A stretch of DNA of 53,630 bases from Paenibacillus agricola (lineage in GTDB: Bacteria; Bacillota; Bacilli; Paenibacillales; NBRC-103111): contig NZ_JAAOIW010000028.1 of NCBI RefSeq assembly GCF_011440305.1, positions 1 to 53,630 of the forward strand. The letters run 5' to 3'. Below the pieces are notes generated by a model that was not told the DNA's origin, searched no databases, and worked only from the letters and a program-made list of their open reading frames with translations. Positions 26,970 to 34,261 of this stretch are shown here, piece after piece. How positions within the stretch are numbered: the first letter of the stretch is position 1; every line of letters starts with the position of its first letter. The translations under genes were made by a program, and so were the position numbers.

Positions 26970-28013
26970 ATGCAATATTTGAATGAATCGGCTTATTTGG
27001 AAGTGCTTCGCAAGGACCAGAATCGGACTTACGATTACCGCAGTTCATTGGACTCCGGGAGCTTAGAAAAGTGGCAGCAATCTTTACGCAACGTCTTACG
27101 GGAATTGACGGGACTTAACCTTATTCAAGAGAACACCAAGTACTTGCCGCTTGAACCACGCAGTATGGGAATTGAGGACTTGGGTGACTATACCAGGGAG
27201 AAGCTGTATATAATGACTGAGCAGCAGGTTGAAATCCCCTTTTATCTGCTTCTTCCGAAACATAGAACAAACAAGCTGCCTCTTATTCTGACTCCCCACG
27301 GACATGGAAAGCACGGAAAAGAGACCTACGTGGGCATCCACATCGATGAGGAAGCCAAGAAATATGCCCAGGATGGTGACCGTGAGGTAGCTCTGCAGGC
27401 GGTGCAAGCAGGATACGCCGTTATTGCACCTGATGTCCGTGGTTTTTTGGAAATGGGACGGCAGCAGGAGATTGAGCAGGGCATGGTATCCTCCTGTGTC
27501 AATCTTCAATCCAAAGCCTTACTTAAAGGACGTACACTTATCGGAGAACGCGTACATGACATGACAAGATTGATTGATTACGCGCAAACGAGGAATGAAA
27601 TTGACACAACCCGAATTGGAATTACTGGAAACTCCGGTGGAGGCACGGTCTCATTATTTACTGCAGCTCTGGATGAGCGCATTACCGTTGCTGCCCCAAG
27701 TGCATATTTTTGCACCTTTGAGCAGAGTATTCTGAACCTGGACCATTGTCCATGTAATGTCATCCCTGGAATCATGCAGCTTTGTGAGCTCTACGATGTG
27801 GCTGGGCTAATTGCTCCTCGTCCCGTCTTGATGGTAAATGGACAGGAAGATCCAATATTCCCGATCGCTGGTACGCAAGAGGCATTTGCACATTTGCAAC
27901 ATATATACAGCGGGTTTACAGCTACCCCTTATTGTGAATTATTCATAGGTGATGGTGGACATCGCTATTATAAGCAACGTGTATGGAGCTTTATGAAAGA
28001 GCATCTGAGTTAA
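26970..28013 (+). CDS. Alpha/beta hydrolase, acetyl-xylan-esterase/Abhydrolase_7-like
   Basis: 347 aa cytoplasmic alpha/beta hydrolase. Nucleophile elbow GITGNSGGG, oxyanion region LTPHGHGKHG, acid in MVNGQEDPIFP and catalytic His in IGDGGHRYY complete a Ser-Asp-His triad. I chose the ATG at 26970, 9 bp after AAGGAG; the ATG at 26961 touches that site. Such enzymes remove acetyl or other acyl groups from sugars, which would fit deacylation of glycans taken up by the divergent operon. It is the only plus-strand gene in this block. Confidence 0.82.
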   Translation: MQYLNESAYLEVLRKDQNRTYDYRSSLDSGSLEKWQQSLRNVLRELTGLNLIQENTKYLPLEPRSMGIEDLGDYTREKLYIMTEQQVEIPFYLLLPKHRTNKLPLILTPHGHGKHGKETYVGIHIDEEAKKYAQDGDREVALQAVQAGYAVIAPDVRGFLEMGRQQEIEQGMVSSCVNLQSKALLKGRTLIGERVHDMTRLIDYAQTRNEIDTTRIGITGNSGGGTVSLFTAALDERITVAAPSAYFCTFEQSILNLDHCPCNVIPGIMQLCELYDVAGLIAPRPVLMVNGQEDPIFPIAGTQEAFAHLQHIYSGFTATPYCELFIGDGGHRYYKQRVWSFMKEHLS

Positions 28014-28024
28014 AACCTTGGACA

Positions 28025-28820
28025 TCATCGAAAATTACGATATCGCCCGCTCATAGGCAAGTCACGTAAATCGGATAGCAGTGGATTGGTAATGATACCT
28101 GGAAGCACAGGGAGTGAAAAAGCGGTATTCATGTAGTCGGTCTGTACATCTATGGATAGAACAAAATCTACCAGCTTTTTAGCTGCTGTCGTGTTGTTCC
28201 CGCTTTTCAATATAGACACAGCGCCAATTTCCCAACCTGCCTGTGGGGGAATATAGGAGCTGATGTCGTAGCCTCAATTATTAAACCGAAGCTGATCGCC
28301 AAGGAAGCATACGACTGCCGCCACGTCCCCCATGGCAAGCCGCTGCGCTGAAGTTATTCCTGCAAAACTGGTCGATAGACTTGTTCATGAAGCACCTTCA
28401 TTAATTGAATGGCTTCATATTCTCCTCACTGCTGCGTAAGAGATGCGAGCAAGGTATACCCCGTACCTGAGGTTTCCGGATCAGGGATTTCCAGCTTCCC
28501 TTTTAATTCAGGACGTAGTAGATCTTCATAACGCCGTGGCAACAGTAATGAGGCTAACTTAGGATCCTGCCGCCATACCGTTTGATTCACGCCAATGGCG
28601 AGCGCCCCCCTGTACATACCTGTCCAATATCCCTCTTTATTTTTGTATTCCGCCGGAATTTTATTACTCATTTGGAAATAATAGCTGACTAATTTTCCAT
28701 TATTTTTAATTGTTCATGAAGATCAGTCGGACCACCAAGCACAACATCTACCCTGTTTTATTCATCGTCAGTAGATGATAGCTGGCTTCACCGCTGGACA
28801 TACGAATAATCTCATAGGGC
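28025..28820 (-). pseudogene. Decayed iron-type (AfuA/FutA-like) ABC substrate-binding protein gene
   Basis: Reading the minus strand, family motifs occur in order across several frames: YEIIRMSSGEA, DVVLGGPTDLHEQL, then YWTGMYRGALAIGVNQTVWR with YEDLLRPELKGKLEIPDPETSGTG, GDVAAVVCFLGDQL, and the C terminus AAKKLVDFVLSID with FSLPVLPGI. Frameshifts and stops separate them (for example TAG after NKTG and TGA after RFNN). The first third of the protein, including the signal peptide, is missing. The break coincides with the left flank of the boundary repeat at about 28825-28850, so the gene was probably cut when the repeat junction formed. Confidence 0.8.
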
Positions 28821-28845
28821 TATCCAGCTAATATTGGAATACACA

Positions 28846-28870
28846 AAAAGCCACCCGCTAGAGGTGGCTT
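28846..28870 (-). terminator. GCCACC-type terminator of tRNA-Arg, boundary repeat copy C
   Basis: AAGCCACC...GGTGGCTT stem with a T-run on the minus strand, 17 bp beyond the tRNA 3' end. The left flank CTATCCAGCTAATATTGGAATACACA is nearly shared with copy D (CTATCCAGCTAGTATT). Confidence 0.85.
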
Positions 28871-28886
28871 GAACTTTAATATAAGG

Positions 28887-28960
28887 CATACCCAAGAGGG
28901 ATCGAACCTCCGACCTACAGTTTAGGAAACTGTAGCTCTATCCTACTGAGCTACGGGCAC
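28887..28960 (-). tRNA. tRNA-Arg (anticodon CCT), second copy
   Basis: Complete cloverleaf: acceptor GTGCCCG/TGGGTAT (with G-T pairs), D arm GCTC...GAGC, anticodon stem ACAGT/ACTGT with loop TTCCTAA (CCT, reads AGG), T arm GGAGG/CCTCT. The 3' end reads GCCT, so CCA is not encoded, unlike the copy at 44.7 kb. A -10 TATAAT lies at 28977-28982 on the minus strand with no good -35. Confidence 0.88.
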
Positions 28961-29039
28961 GCAGTAAATAGTGAAAATTATACAAATCCGCGTCCGACAC
29001 AGTTCCAAGCTATTTAAGCAATTAATTAATAAGTAATCA

Positions 29040-29255
29040 TTATTTTGTTGAGATTGACTTAGCCGACAAATCTTTCTCTGTTTTTGGCTCCGGATCTTCT
29101 TTAGTTTCGGATACCAACTCTCTGGCAGATGCTTTAAATTCATGAAGCGTACGACCGACAGCCCGACCCAGCTCCGGCAATTTAGAAGGTCCGAATAAAA
29201 TAAGTATGACAACAAGAATCATTACAAGCCCAGGAATACCAATATTTTGCAGCAT
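29040..29255 (-). CDS. tatA: TatA-family twin-arginine translocase subunit
   Basis: 71 aa. The short N-terminal membrane helix (about 6-22, [17 protein letters not shown]) is followed by the [20 protein letters not shown] hinge and amphipathic helix that define TatA/TatE, and then by a charged tail. TatA oligomers form the passage for folded proteins. It is the last gene of a three-gene minus-strand unit with a Tat-exported amine oxidase and a RidA-like protein; the matching tatC is divergent at 32020. AAGGAG precedes the start. Dedicated TatA/TatC pairs next to their cargo are known in Bacillus (phoD-tatAdCd). Confidence 0.93.
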   Translation of the reverse strand: MLQNIGIPGLVMILVVILILFGPSKLPELGRAVGRTLHEFKASARELVSETKEDPEPKTEKDLSAKSISTK

Positions 29256-29287
29256 CTGACATCAACACTCCTTATAGAATGGATAGA

Positions 29288-29848
29288 TTAGTCTTGAATA
29301 TGTTTTTTAGGATATACAGCGACTGCCTCAATTTCAATTAACCAGTCATCATTGACGAGGCTCGCAACACCGACGGTTGAACGTGCAGTTTTCACCGGAT
29401 TGTCCGGGGTATTAAAAAACTGGGCATATGCTTCATTCCAGCCAGCATAATCAAATTTGTTATCTTTGCTCTTGTCTGCCGTTAAATAAGCGCGAAGGTA
29501 TATGACATCGTTCATGGTCAAGCCTTTCTCTGCGAGCTGCTTCTCGAAATTGGTGAATATACCAATTGCTTGTGTCTTCGTATCGCCATAACGCTCATAT
29601 ACGGTTGCACCATCTTTATTCAATAAAGGAGGAACAGTGCCACTTGTATAAAGGTAAGCAGCTCCAGCAGGGACGGAGACTCCACTAGAAATAGACGAAG
29701 TTGCACTTCCGGAAAATTCAGACTCATAAATCGGCTCAGCATTTATTTTATTAGGTTTGTCCGGCTCATCCGCAGCAAAAGCTGTGATACTGATAACACC
29801 AGACATGATAGCAAGCAGCAGAATAGATTTAATATTTTTATTTAGCAT
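29288..29848 (-). CDS. Secreted RidA (YjgF/UK114)-family protein
   Basis: 186 aa. A Sec signal peptide (KNIKSILLLAIMSGVISITAFA, likely cut after AFA at residue 25) is followed by an about 35-residue linker and a full RidA domain. The catalytic-type arginine is present at R156 in KTARSTVGVASL, with the following IEIEAVAVYP strand. RidA proteins hydrolyse reactive enamine/imine intermediates to ketoacids and ammonia; most are cytoplasmic, so export is unusual. The gene is 38 bp downstream of the amine oxidase gene, whose product should form imines. I infer that it finishes the oxidase reaction outside the cell. Confidence 0.88.
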   Translation of the reverse strand: MLNKNIKSILLLAIMSGVISITAFAADEPDKPNKINAEPIYESEFSGSATSSISSGVSVPAGAAYLYTSGTVPPLLNKDGATVYERYGDTKTQAIGIFTNFEKQLAEKGLTMNDVIYLRAYLTADKSKDNKFDYAGWNEAYAQFFNTPDNPVKTARSTVGVASLVNDDWLIEIEAVAVYPKKHIQD

Positions 29849-29886
29849 AGTCCACTAGTCTCCTCTTCTGTTTCAATATTGATCTA

Positions 29887-31494
29887 TTAGGCTTTCAACA
29901 CGCGCTCATGGAGTTCAGTAACAACTTTACGTGCTGACTCAATTCCACCTGCCATCCAAGCCGTAATGTAGCTCATATGTTCCCCGGCCAAGTAAATCCG
30001 GCCGTCTGGCTTGCAAAGCGTTTGATAATAGGTTTTCCGGTCTTCTTCCGTGTAAGTAGCCCATCCGCCTTGGTTATACTTGATACTCTTCCAATTTACG
30101 GAGAAGGAGGTTTCGAATTCTTTATAAAACTGCGGGTGAATTTTGGCACCTGTGCTTAATGCGTATTGCTCGCGCTGAGCAAGAGTCATAGCACCTAATC
30201 GGTCTGCAGCAGCTCCGTTTGCATAGTAGGCAAGCAAAATTCCCTTCTGAGCGTTGTATCCGGTTGGAGGATAGTAGATCGAAGCCACATCGGTATTGGT
30301 TACCGTAGTGCCTCCGTACAACTGCTCGTCTGTTTCCCAAAAGCGGCGTTTAAACTGGACGCCAAGTTTGCCTGCAGATGCATAATTGATGCTGGAGATA
30401 GCTTTCTGCATTTCCGGTGAGAAGTCAGCCGGAATATCTCGAAGCACTGACAGTGGAATCGTACAAATACAGAAATCACCAGTGATTTCCTTTACTGCCC
30501 CAGTATCTCTGTTTTTGTAAACAACTCGGACTCCATTATCATCCTGACGGATTTCACTAACCTCGGCATGGAACACCATGTTGTGGCCGACGCGCTTTTC
30601 GAATGCTTGCGGAATCTTATCCATGCCGCCAACCGGATGGAACATCATCATTTGTTGGTCATATCCATACTCGCTGGAGAAAAAATTGCCGAATCCGGAG
30701 CTAATGATCGAGTTCACATCGAGCGGGTCGCGGACTACTCCGGCATCGAGCTTGCCGCCTGGTTCTGATTTATAACCTCCCCGGGAAGATCCTTTGTAGA
30801 AAAGGTCTGCGTTAAGATCGCCTTCGCGTTTCAGGTAGGCAACTAGCTTCTCTTTCTCCTCAACATTCAAGGGCAAATCGAGTGCGTTCTGATTTACTGC
30901 TTTGGCCAGCATTTCGGAAACATATCCTCTAACGTCTGCTTTAACTGCACGCTTTCTGATTTTTTGCCCAGATAGTGCACCAACATTTTCACTATAGTAA
31001 TAACCATGATCGTTAACATTGTTGAATGGTTCTATTGGAATGCCGAATTTACGTATGTACTCCATCGTTACATGGAACTGAGGGATACGCATGGGTCCTG
31101 CATTCAGGTACATGTGCTCTCCGCTATCAAAGCGAGCGACCTGCTTCACACCGCCAATCTCCGTAACAGTTGTACCTTTCCTTACAGACCAGATTCGTCC
31201 ACCGGAGCGGGAACGCGCTTCAAGAATCGTACAATCGTACCCAGCCTCCTCTAGCTCATAAGCTGCTGTCATCCCTGCAATCCCACCGCCAAGAATGATC
31301 ACCCGCTTACCGTTACGATTTGTTAAAGATAAATCGTATCTGCTCGGAGGCGTGTACTCCGCTGCTTTCATAGTTTCAGGAGAAAATAACCCCATAGTAC
31401 CCATTACGCTGAATAAGGCAGCCGATCCTCCGATTTTACCGATAGTAGTCAAGAACTGTCTTCTTGAAATTTCATTTGATCCCTTATTTTCCAT
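29887..31494 (-). CDS. Tat-exported flavin amine oxidase / L-amino-acid oxidase
   Basis: 535 aa from the ATG at 31494, which has AGGAGAG 8 bp upstream; an upstream start would bury the signal. Residues 10-15 are SRRQFL, a twin-arginine motif, followed by a hydrophobic stretch (GGSAALFSVMGTMGLF). The FAD-binding Rossmann motif is VIILGGGIAGMTAAYELEE, with the GG-type ARSRSGGRI motif and the C-terminal flavin site RIYLAGEHMSYITAWMAGGIESA. The enzyme should oxidise amines or amino acids to imines, making H2O2. FAD must be inserted before export, which explains the Tat signal and adjacent tatA/tatC. The exact substrate is unknown. Confidence 0.9.
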   Translation of the reverse strand: MENKGSNEISRRQFLTTIGKIGGSAALFSVMGTMGLFSPETMKAAEYTPPSRYDLSLTNRNGKRVIILGGGIAGMTAAYELEEAGYDCTILEARSRSGGRIWSVRKGTTVTEIGGVKQVARFDSGEHMYLNAGPMRIPQFHVTMEYIRKFGIPIEPFNNVNDHGYYYSENVGALSGQKIRKRAVKADVRGYVSEMLAKAVNQNALDLPLNVEEKEKLVAYLKREGDLNADLFYKGSSRGGYKSEPGGKLDAGVVRDPLDVNSIISSGFGNFFSSEYGYDQQMMMFHPVGGMDKIPQAFEKRVGHNMVFHAEVSEIRQDDNGVRVVYKNRDTGAVKEITGDFCICTIPLSVLRDIPADFSPEMQKAISSINYASAGKLGVQFKRRFWETDEQLYGGTTVTNTDVASIYYPPTGYNAQKGILLAYYANGAAADRLGAMTLAQREQYALSTGAKIHPQFYKEFETSFSVNWKSIKYNQGGWATYTEEDRKTYYQTLCKPDGRIYLAGEHMSYITAWMAGGIESARKVVTELHERVLKA

Positions 31495-31535
31495 CTCAAC
31501 ACTCTCCTGTTCAGCTATCATTGAATCTGAGAGTA

Positions 31536-31587
31536 AATATACCAAATTTTGAAGCTTACGCATTAGTTTGTGTCAGTAAATCTAACA
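31536..31587 (-). promoter_or_regulatory. TnrA/GlnR-type box and promoter of the amine oxidase unit
   Basis: 31571-31587 reads TGTCAGTAAATCTAACA, a perfect fit to TGTNAN7TNACA, the TnrA/GlnR consensus. On the minus strand a -10 TATATT lies at 31536-31541; the box centre is 38 bp from it, so about -50 from the start of transcription, where TnrA-activated promoters have their box. The -35 position (AATGCG) is poor, as expected for an activated promoter. The gene for a TnrA-like protein is divergent. Confidence 0.75.
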
Positions 31588-31694
31588 CTGTTTTTTTAAA
31601 ATTAGGTAGTTTTTACCATGAAAAATAAATTGAAACTTGATATTATGTTGGAAATGGCATGAATTTATTACCAATGCAAGCCTTTCAGTAATTA

Positions 31695-31734
31695 CTTCAC
31701 AAAAAGTCAATGTGAAGATGATGTAAACATTACA
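31695..31734. promoter_or_regulatory. Inverted repeats ahead of the TnrA-like gene
   Basis: CTTCAC (31695-31700) is repeated inverted as GTGAAG (31712-31717), and TGTAAACATTACA (31722-31734) is a symmetrical 13-mer with the half site TGTAA/TTACA, 3-bp spaced. Both lie just upstream of the regulator RBS and may be operators for autoregulation. No strong sigma-A promoter is evident here. Confidence 0.4.
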
Positions 31735-31753
31735 TAGGTTGGAGGATGTCAGT

Positions 31754-32005
31754 ATGAACGAAAAAGTGATGGGAATTGGAGTTGTATGTGAATTAACAGG
31801 ACTTTCCGAACGACAAATTCGGTATTATGAAGAAAGGCAGCTGATAAGCCCTAATCGAACTCAGGGGCGCACCAGAAAGTACTCGTTCGAGGATGTGGAG
31901 AAGATCAAGGAAATTCAACAGAAGATGATGGAAGGCTTTAATACTTTCGAAATCAGGCAGTTGGCTGCGAAAAACCGGTTGAAATTCAAATACAGCTTAA
32001 TATGA
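31754..32005 (+). CDS. MerR-superfamily nitrogen regulator, TnrA/GlnR-like
   Basis: 83 aa from the ATG at 31754, 8 bp after GGAGG. The winged HTH reads IGVVCELTGLSERQIRYYEERQLISPNRT with TRKYSFEDVEKIKEI, very close to the TnrA/GlnR DNA-recognition region. The tail is short (LKFKYSLI); TnrA has a similarly placed C-terminal segment that binds feedback-inhibited glutamine synthetase, but only a weak resemblance is visible. TnrA activates genes in nitrogen limitation. The perfect TnrA-type box in the divergent region suggests that it, or a chromosomal TnrA/GlnR, controls the oxidase unit. It is followed closely by tatC. Confidence 0.85.
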   Translation: MNEKVMGIGVVCELTGLSERQIRYYEERQLISPNRTQGRTRKYSFEDVEKIKEIQQKMMEGFNTFEIRQLAAKNRLKFKYSLI

Positions 32006-32019
32006 AAGGAAGGTATCTT

Positions 32020-32760
32020 ATGAGCATGCCTAACGCAATGACATTCATTGGACATTTAGGAGAGCTGCGCAAACGAATCATCCTTGTTTTAGTTGTGCTA
32101 CTTATGGCCATGATAGCAGGCTTATTTATAGCCCCACAAATTTTGCATTATTTAAAAAGCAGACCACCGGCCTCCGACATGGTATGGAATGTGTTCTCTC
32201 CATGGGACAGCGCAAAAATTTATATGAGCGTAGCACTTGCCTTCTCAATTGTCGTCACATTGCCTTATATCCTTTATCAAATTTGGGCTTTCGTTAAAAA
32301 GGGATTGGAGCCAGTTGAGCAAAATGCAGCTTTTATGTACATTCCTTTTGCACTTATATCCTTTATCATAGGACTTTGCTTTTCGTATTTTATCGTGTTT
32401 CCGATGAGCCTTGCATTTACCACCAGCATTGCCAAAAACTTAGGGTTTTCAGAAACTTATGGGGTCTCCCAATATTTCTCTTTTATGTTTAGTATTATAA
32501 TACCTGTTTCCCTTGCATTTGAGCTTCCGATCATTGTTATGTTTCTGACCAAGCTGGGCGTGTTGAATCCTAAACGGCTGAATGCTTTGCGCAGGCATGC
32601 TTATCTTATTCTGGTTATTACTGCCAGCTTGATTTCGCCACCGGAAATTATTTCTCATCTTATGGTCTTTATTCCACTTGTTCTATTGTATGAAATCAGT
32701 ATCATGCTCTCCAAAGTGGTCTACCGTCGCAAAAATCAAGAAGCTTTTACTAGTGGGTGA
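32020..32760 (+). CDS. tatC: TatC, twin-arginine translocase receptor subunit
   Basis: 246 aa, six predicted membrane helices. The family hallmarks are present: N-terminal MTFIGHLGELRKRI (HLxELRxR), first periplasmic loop FSPWDSAKIYMSVALAF, QIWAFVKKGL and the later FELPIIVMFL. TatC recognises the twin-arginine signal. I chose the ATG at 32020, 6 bp after AAGGAAGG; an ATG at 32002 overlaps the regulator stop. It is in one transcription unit with the TnrA-like gene and opposite its presumed cargo and tatA. Together with TatA (29040) it makes a minimal TatAC machine. Confidence 0.93.
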   Translation: MSMPNAMTFIGHLGELRKRIILVLVVLLMAMIAGLFIAPQILHYLKSRPPASDMVWNVFSPWDSAKIYMSVALAFSIVVTLPYILYQIWAFVKKGLEPVEQNAAFMYIPFALISFIIGLCFSYFIVFPMSLAFTTSIAKNLGFSETYGVSQYFSFMFSIIIPVSLAFELPIIVMFLTKLGVLNPKRLNALRRHAYLILVITASLISPPEIISHLMVFIPLVLLYEISIMLSKVVYRRKNQEAFTSG

Positions 32761-33196
32761 GATCGCGCTAGAAACAGCAGCCCAGCAAACGTATCGCGGT
32801 GTACTGGAGGAGCGCTATAAGCAACAGAGTTTCGACTTACTGTATGGATGTTCCCTTGAGTTACCAGAACGATATTTCGCTCCAATTCTGCAACCAGTCG
32901 CCGGAGTATCGCTTCTTTTTTTATTCAATGTGGTCAAAATATCTTGCTGCCGCTACTTATCAGCTTTCCCCTAGTTACCAGGCGCTCCGTTGTTTCTGAT
33001 CAACTGATCTCAAGCCTATCTGCCTTAGCTGCTCTCTAACTTGGGTTGGGGAAGGCTGAGACCCTCTTACCTTCGCTGCTAATGCGGCTAGCGACCAAGG
33101 CTTACAGAGCACCTATAGCTGTAGGTTTCTGCATGCCTCTTGCTTCAAAATGTTTCCCGCACACGGTTGACTATCCAGCTAGTATTTGCACACCAC
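32761..33196. other. 436-bp intergenic stretch without a recognisable gene
   Basis: No gene can be supported. A plus-strand frame from about 32866 to 33033 is free of stops and reads like worn coding sequence (QCGQNILLPLLISFPLVTRR), but no family is recognised and no RBS or start fits. The right end (33170-33195, CTATCCAGCTAGTATT) belongs to the boundary repeat. This may be debris from the recombination that placed the Tat cassette. Confidence 0.4.
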
Positions 33197-33221
33197 AAAA
33201 AGCCACCGCTGGAGGTGGCTT
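33197..33221 (-). terminator. GCCACC-type terminator hairpin, boundary repeat copy D
   Basis: AGCCACC...GGTGGCT stem with a minus-strand T-run (TTTTTGTGG). It lies 15 bp beyond the 3' end of the tRNA-Arg fragment and terminates the NHL/PhyH operon reading through that fragment. Confidence 0.82.
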
Positions 33222-33235
33222 GAATTGTAAAGTAA

Positions 33236-33298
33236 TGGCATACCCAAGAGGGATCGAACCTCCGACCTGCAGTTTAGGAAACTGTTGCTCTATTCCAC
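33236..33298 (-). pseudogene. 3' fragment of tRNA-Arg(CCT), fused to the end of the NHL gene
   Basis: The minus strand runs from the D-arm end (GGAATAGAGC) through a good anticodon stem-loop (CAGTTTCCTAAACTG), T arm (GGAGGTTCGATCCCTC) and acceptor strand TGGGTAT, then GCCA with encoded CCA. The acceptor 5' strand and D stem are missing and replaced by the C-terminal codons of the NHL-repeat gene, so it cannot make a tRNA. Confidence 0.88.
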
Positions 33299-34222
33299 TT
33301 GCCGGATCAACTTTGTTAAACGACCCTCAGAAATCCATTCAACTACGTACATATCTCCACGAGAATCAACGCAAACTCCATGTGGAGAGCTAAACTTATC
33401 GGGTCGGAAATACGCTTTGGGGAGGTTGGGCCACCCCTTTTGTTTATAGGCCTGTTGGTCCTCCCCTAGATGGGTGATCAAGCGATCGTCCTTGTCCAGA
33501 ATCGTCACACGGCTGTCCAAATCGGGAATATAAACCTCATCCCCGAAAAAATAAAAGCTGCACGGCAGATCGAGATTATGCTCCATAAAGCGTTTATGCT
33601 GTCCATTCATCGTGAACACCTGAATGCGATGGTTTCTGCGATCCGCCACATAGAGCTCCGGTTCATGACCACGCAAATTGACAGAAATCCCGTGAGGTTC
33701 CAGCAGTTGTCCCGGCTCGGATCCTCGGCCTCCCCATGACCGGATATAGCCGCCCTCCGAATTATAGTGATGAACATAATATTGTCCATATCCGTCAGCA
33801 ACATAGATATCCCCGTTCGGGGCAACACATACATCAGTCGGAACATATCGGCGTTCACCGCCATAGAGATTTGGACGGTCCGGCTGTCCTTTTTCCCATA
33901 TTAGCTTCCCATCTAGGGTCATTTTGGCCAAGAGTCCACGCTTCGTATCAGTGCAAAACAAATATTCCTTCCCATCCTGATCCTTGTGCAGATAAAAGCC
34001 GTGGGCTCCGCCCTCAAACTCCTGGCCCCACGATGTAAGAAAGCGACCCGCCCTGTCAAAAACGATCACGGCATCCTTACCCGTGTTATGCACATAGACG
34101 TTATCCTGGGAATCGACGCACACGCCGTGTGTGTAGCCATAAGTAAGGTTTGCAGGCAGCTTTCCCCAACCGTCTGCTATTTCATAGGAATGTGAAGCGC
34201 AACCAATCACTTGTTGTTTCAA
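33290..34222 (-). CDS. NHL-repeat beta-propeller protein
   Basis: 310 aa of NHL repeats with no signal peptide: PHGVCVDSQDNVYVHNT-like units recur (THGVCVDSQDNVYV, PTDVCVAPNGDIYVADGYG, PHGISVNLRGHEPELYVADRRNHRIQVF, PHGVCVDSRGDMYVVEW), giving a six-bladed propeller related to peptidylglycine amidating lyase and SMP-30-like enzymes. A lactonase or lyase role is possible but unproven. It lies 39 bp after the PhyH gene. Its last three or four codons and TAG stop are supplied by the tRNA-Arg fragment, so the native C terminus is probably altered or slightly truncated. The ATG has GGAGAGG upstream. Confidence 0.82.
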   Translation of the reverse strand: MKQQVIGCASHSYEIADGWGKLPANLTYGYTHGVCVDSQDNVYVHNTGKDAVIVFDRAGRFLTSWGQEFEGGAHGFYLHKDQDGKEYLFCTDTKRGLLAKMTLDGKLIWEKGQPDRPNLYGGERRYVPTDVCVAPNGDIYVADGYGQYYVHHYNSEGGYIRSWGGRGSEPGQLLEPHGISVNLRGHEPELYVADRRNHRIQVFTMNGQHKRFMEHNLDLPCSFYFFGDEVYIPDLDSRVTILDKDDRLITHLGEDQQAYKQKGWPNLPKAYFRPDKFSSPHGVCVDSRGDMYVVEWISEGRLTKLIRQVE

Positions 34223-34261
34223 TATGTTAATCTCCTCTCTCCATGGGGTTGAGACTAGCCG

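Noticed and set aside
33040-33180. Possible group II intron remnant: the minus strand has CCGTGTGCGGGAAAC, like a domain near the intron 3' end
   Set aside because: Only a short resemblance. The matching partner strand and any reverse-transcriptase sequence are absent.
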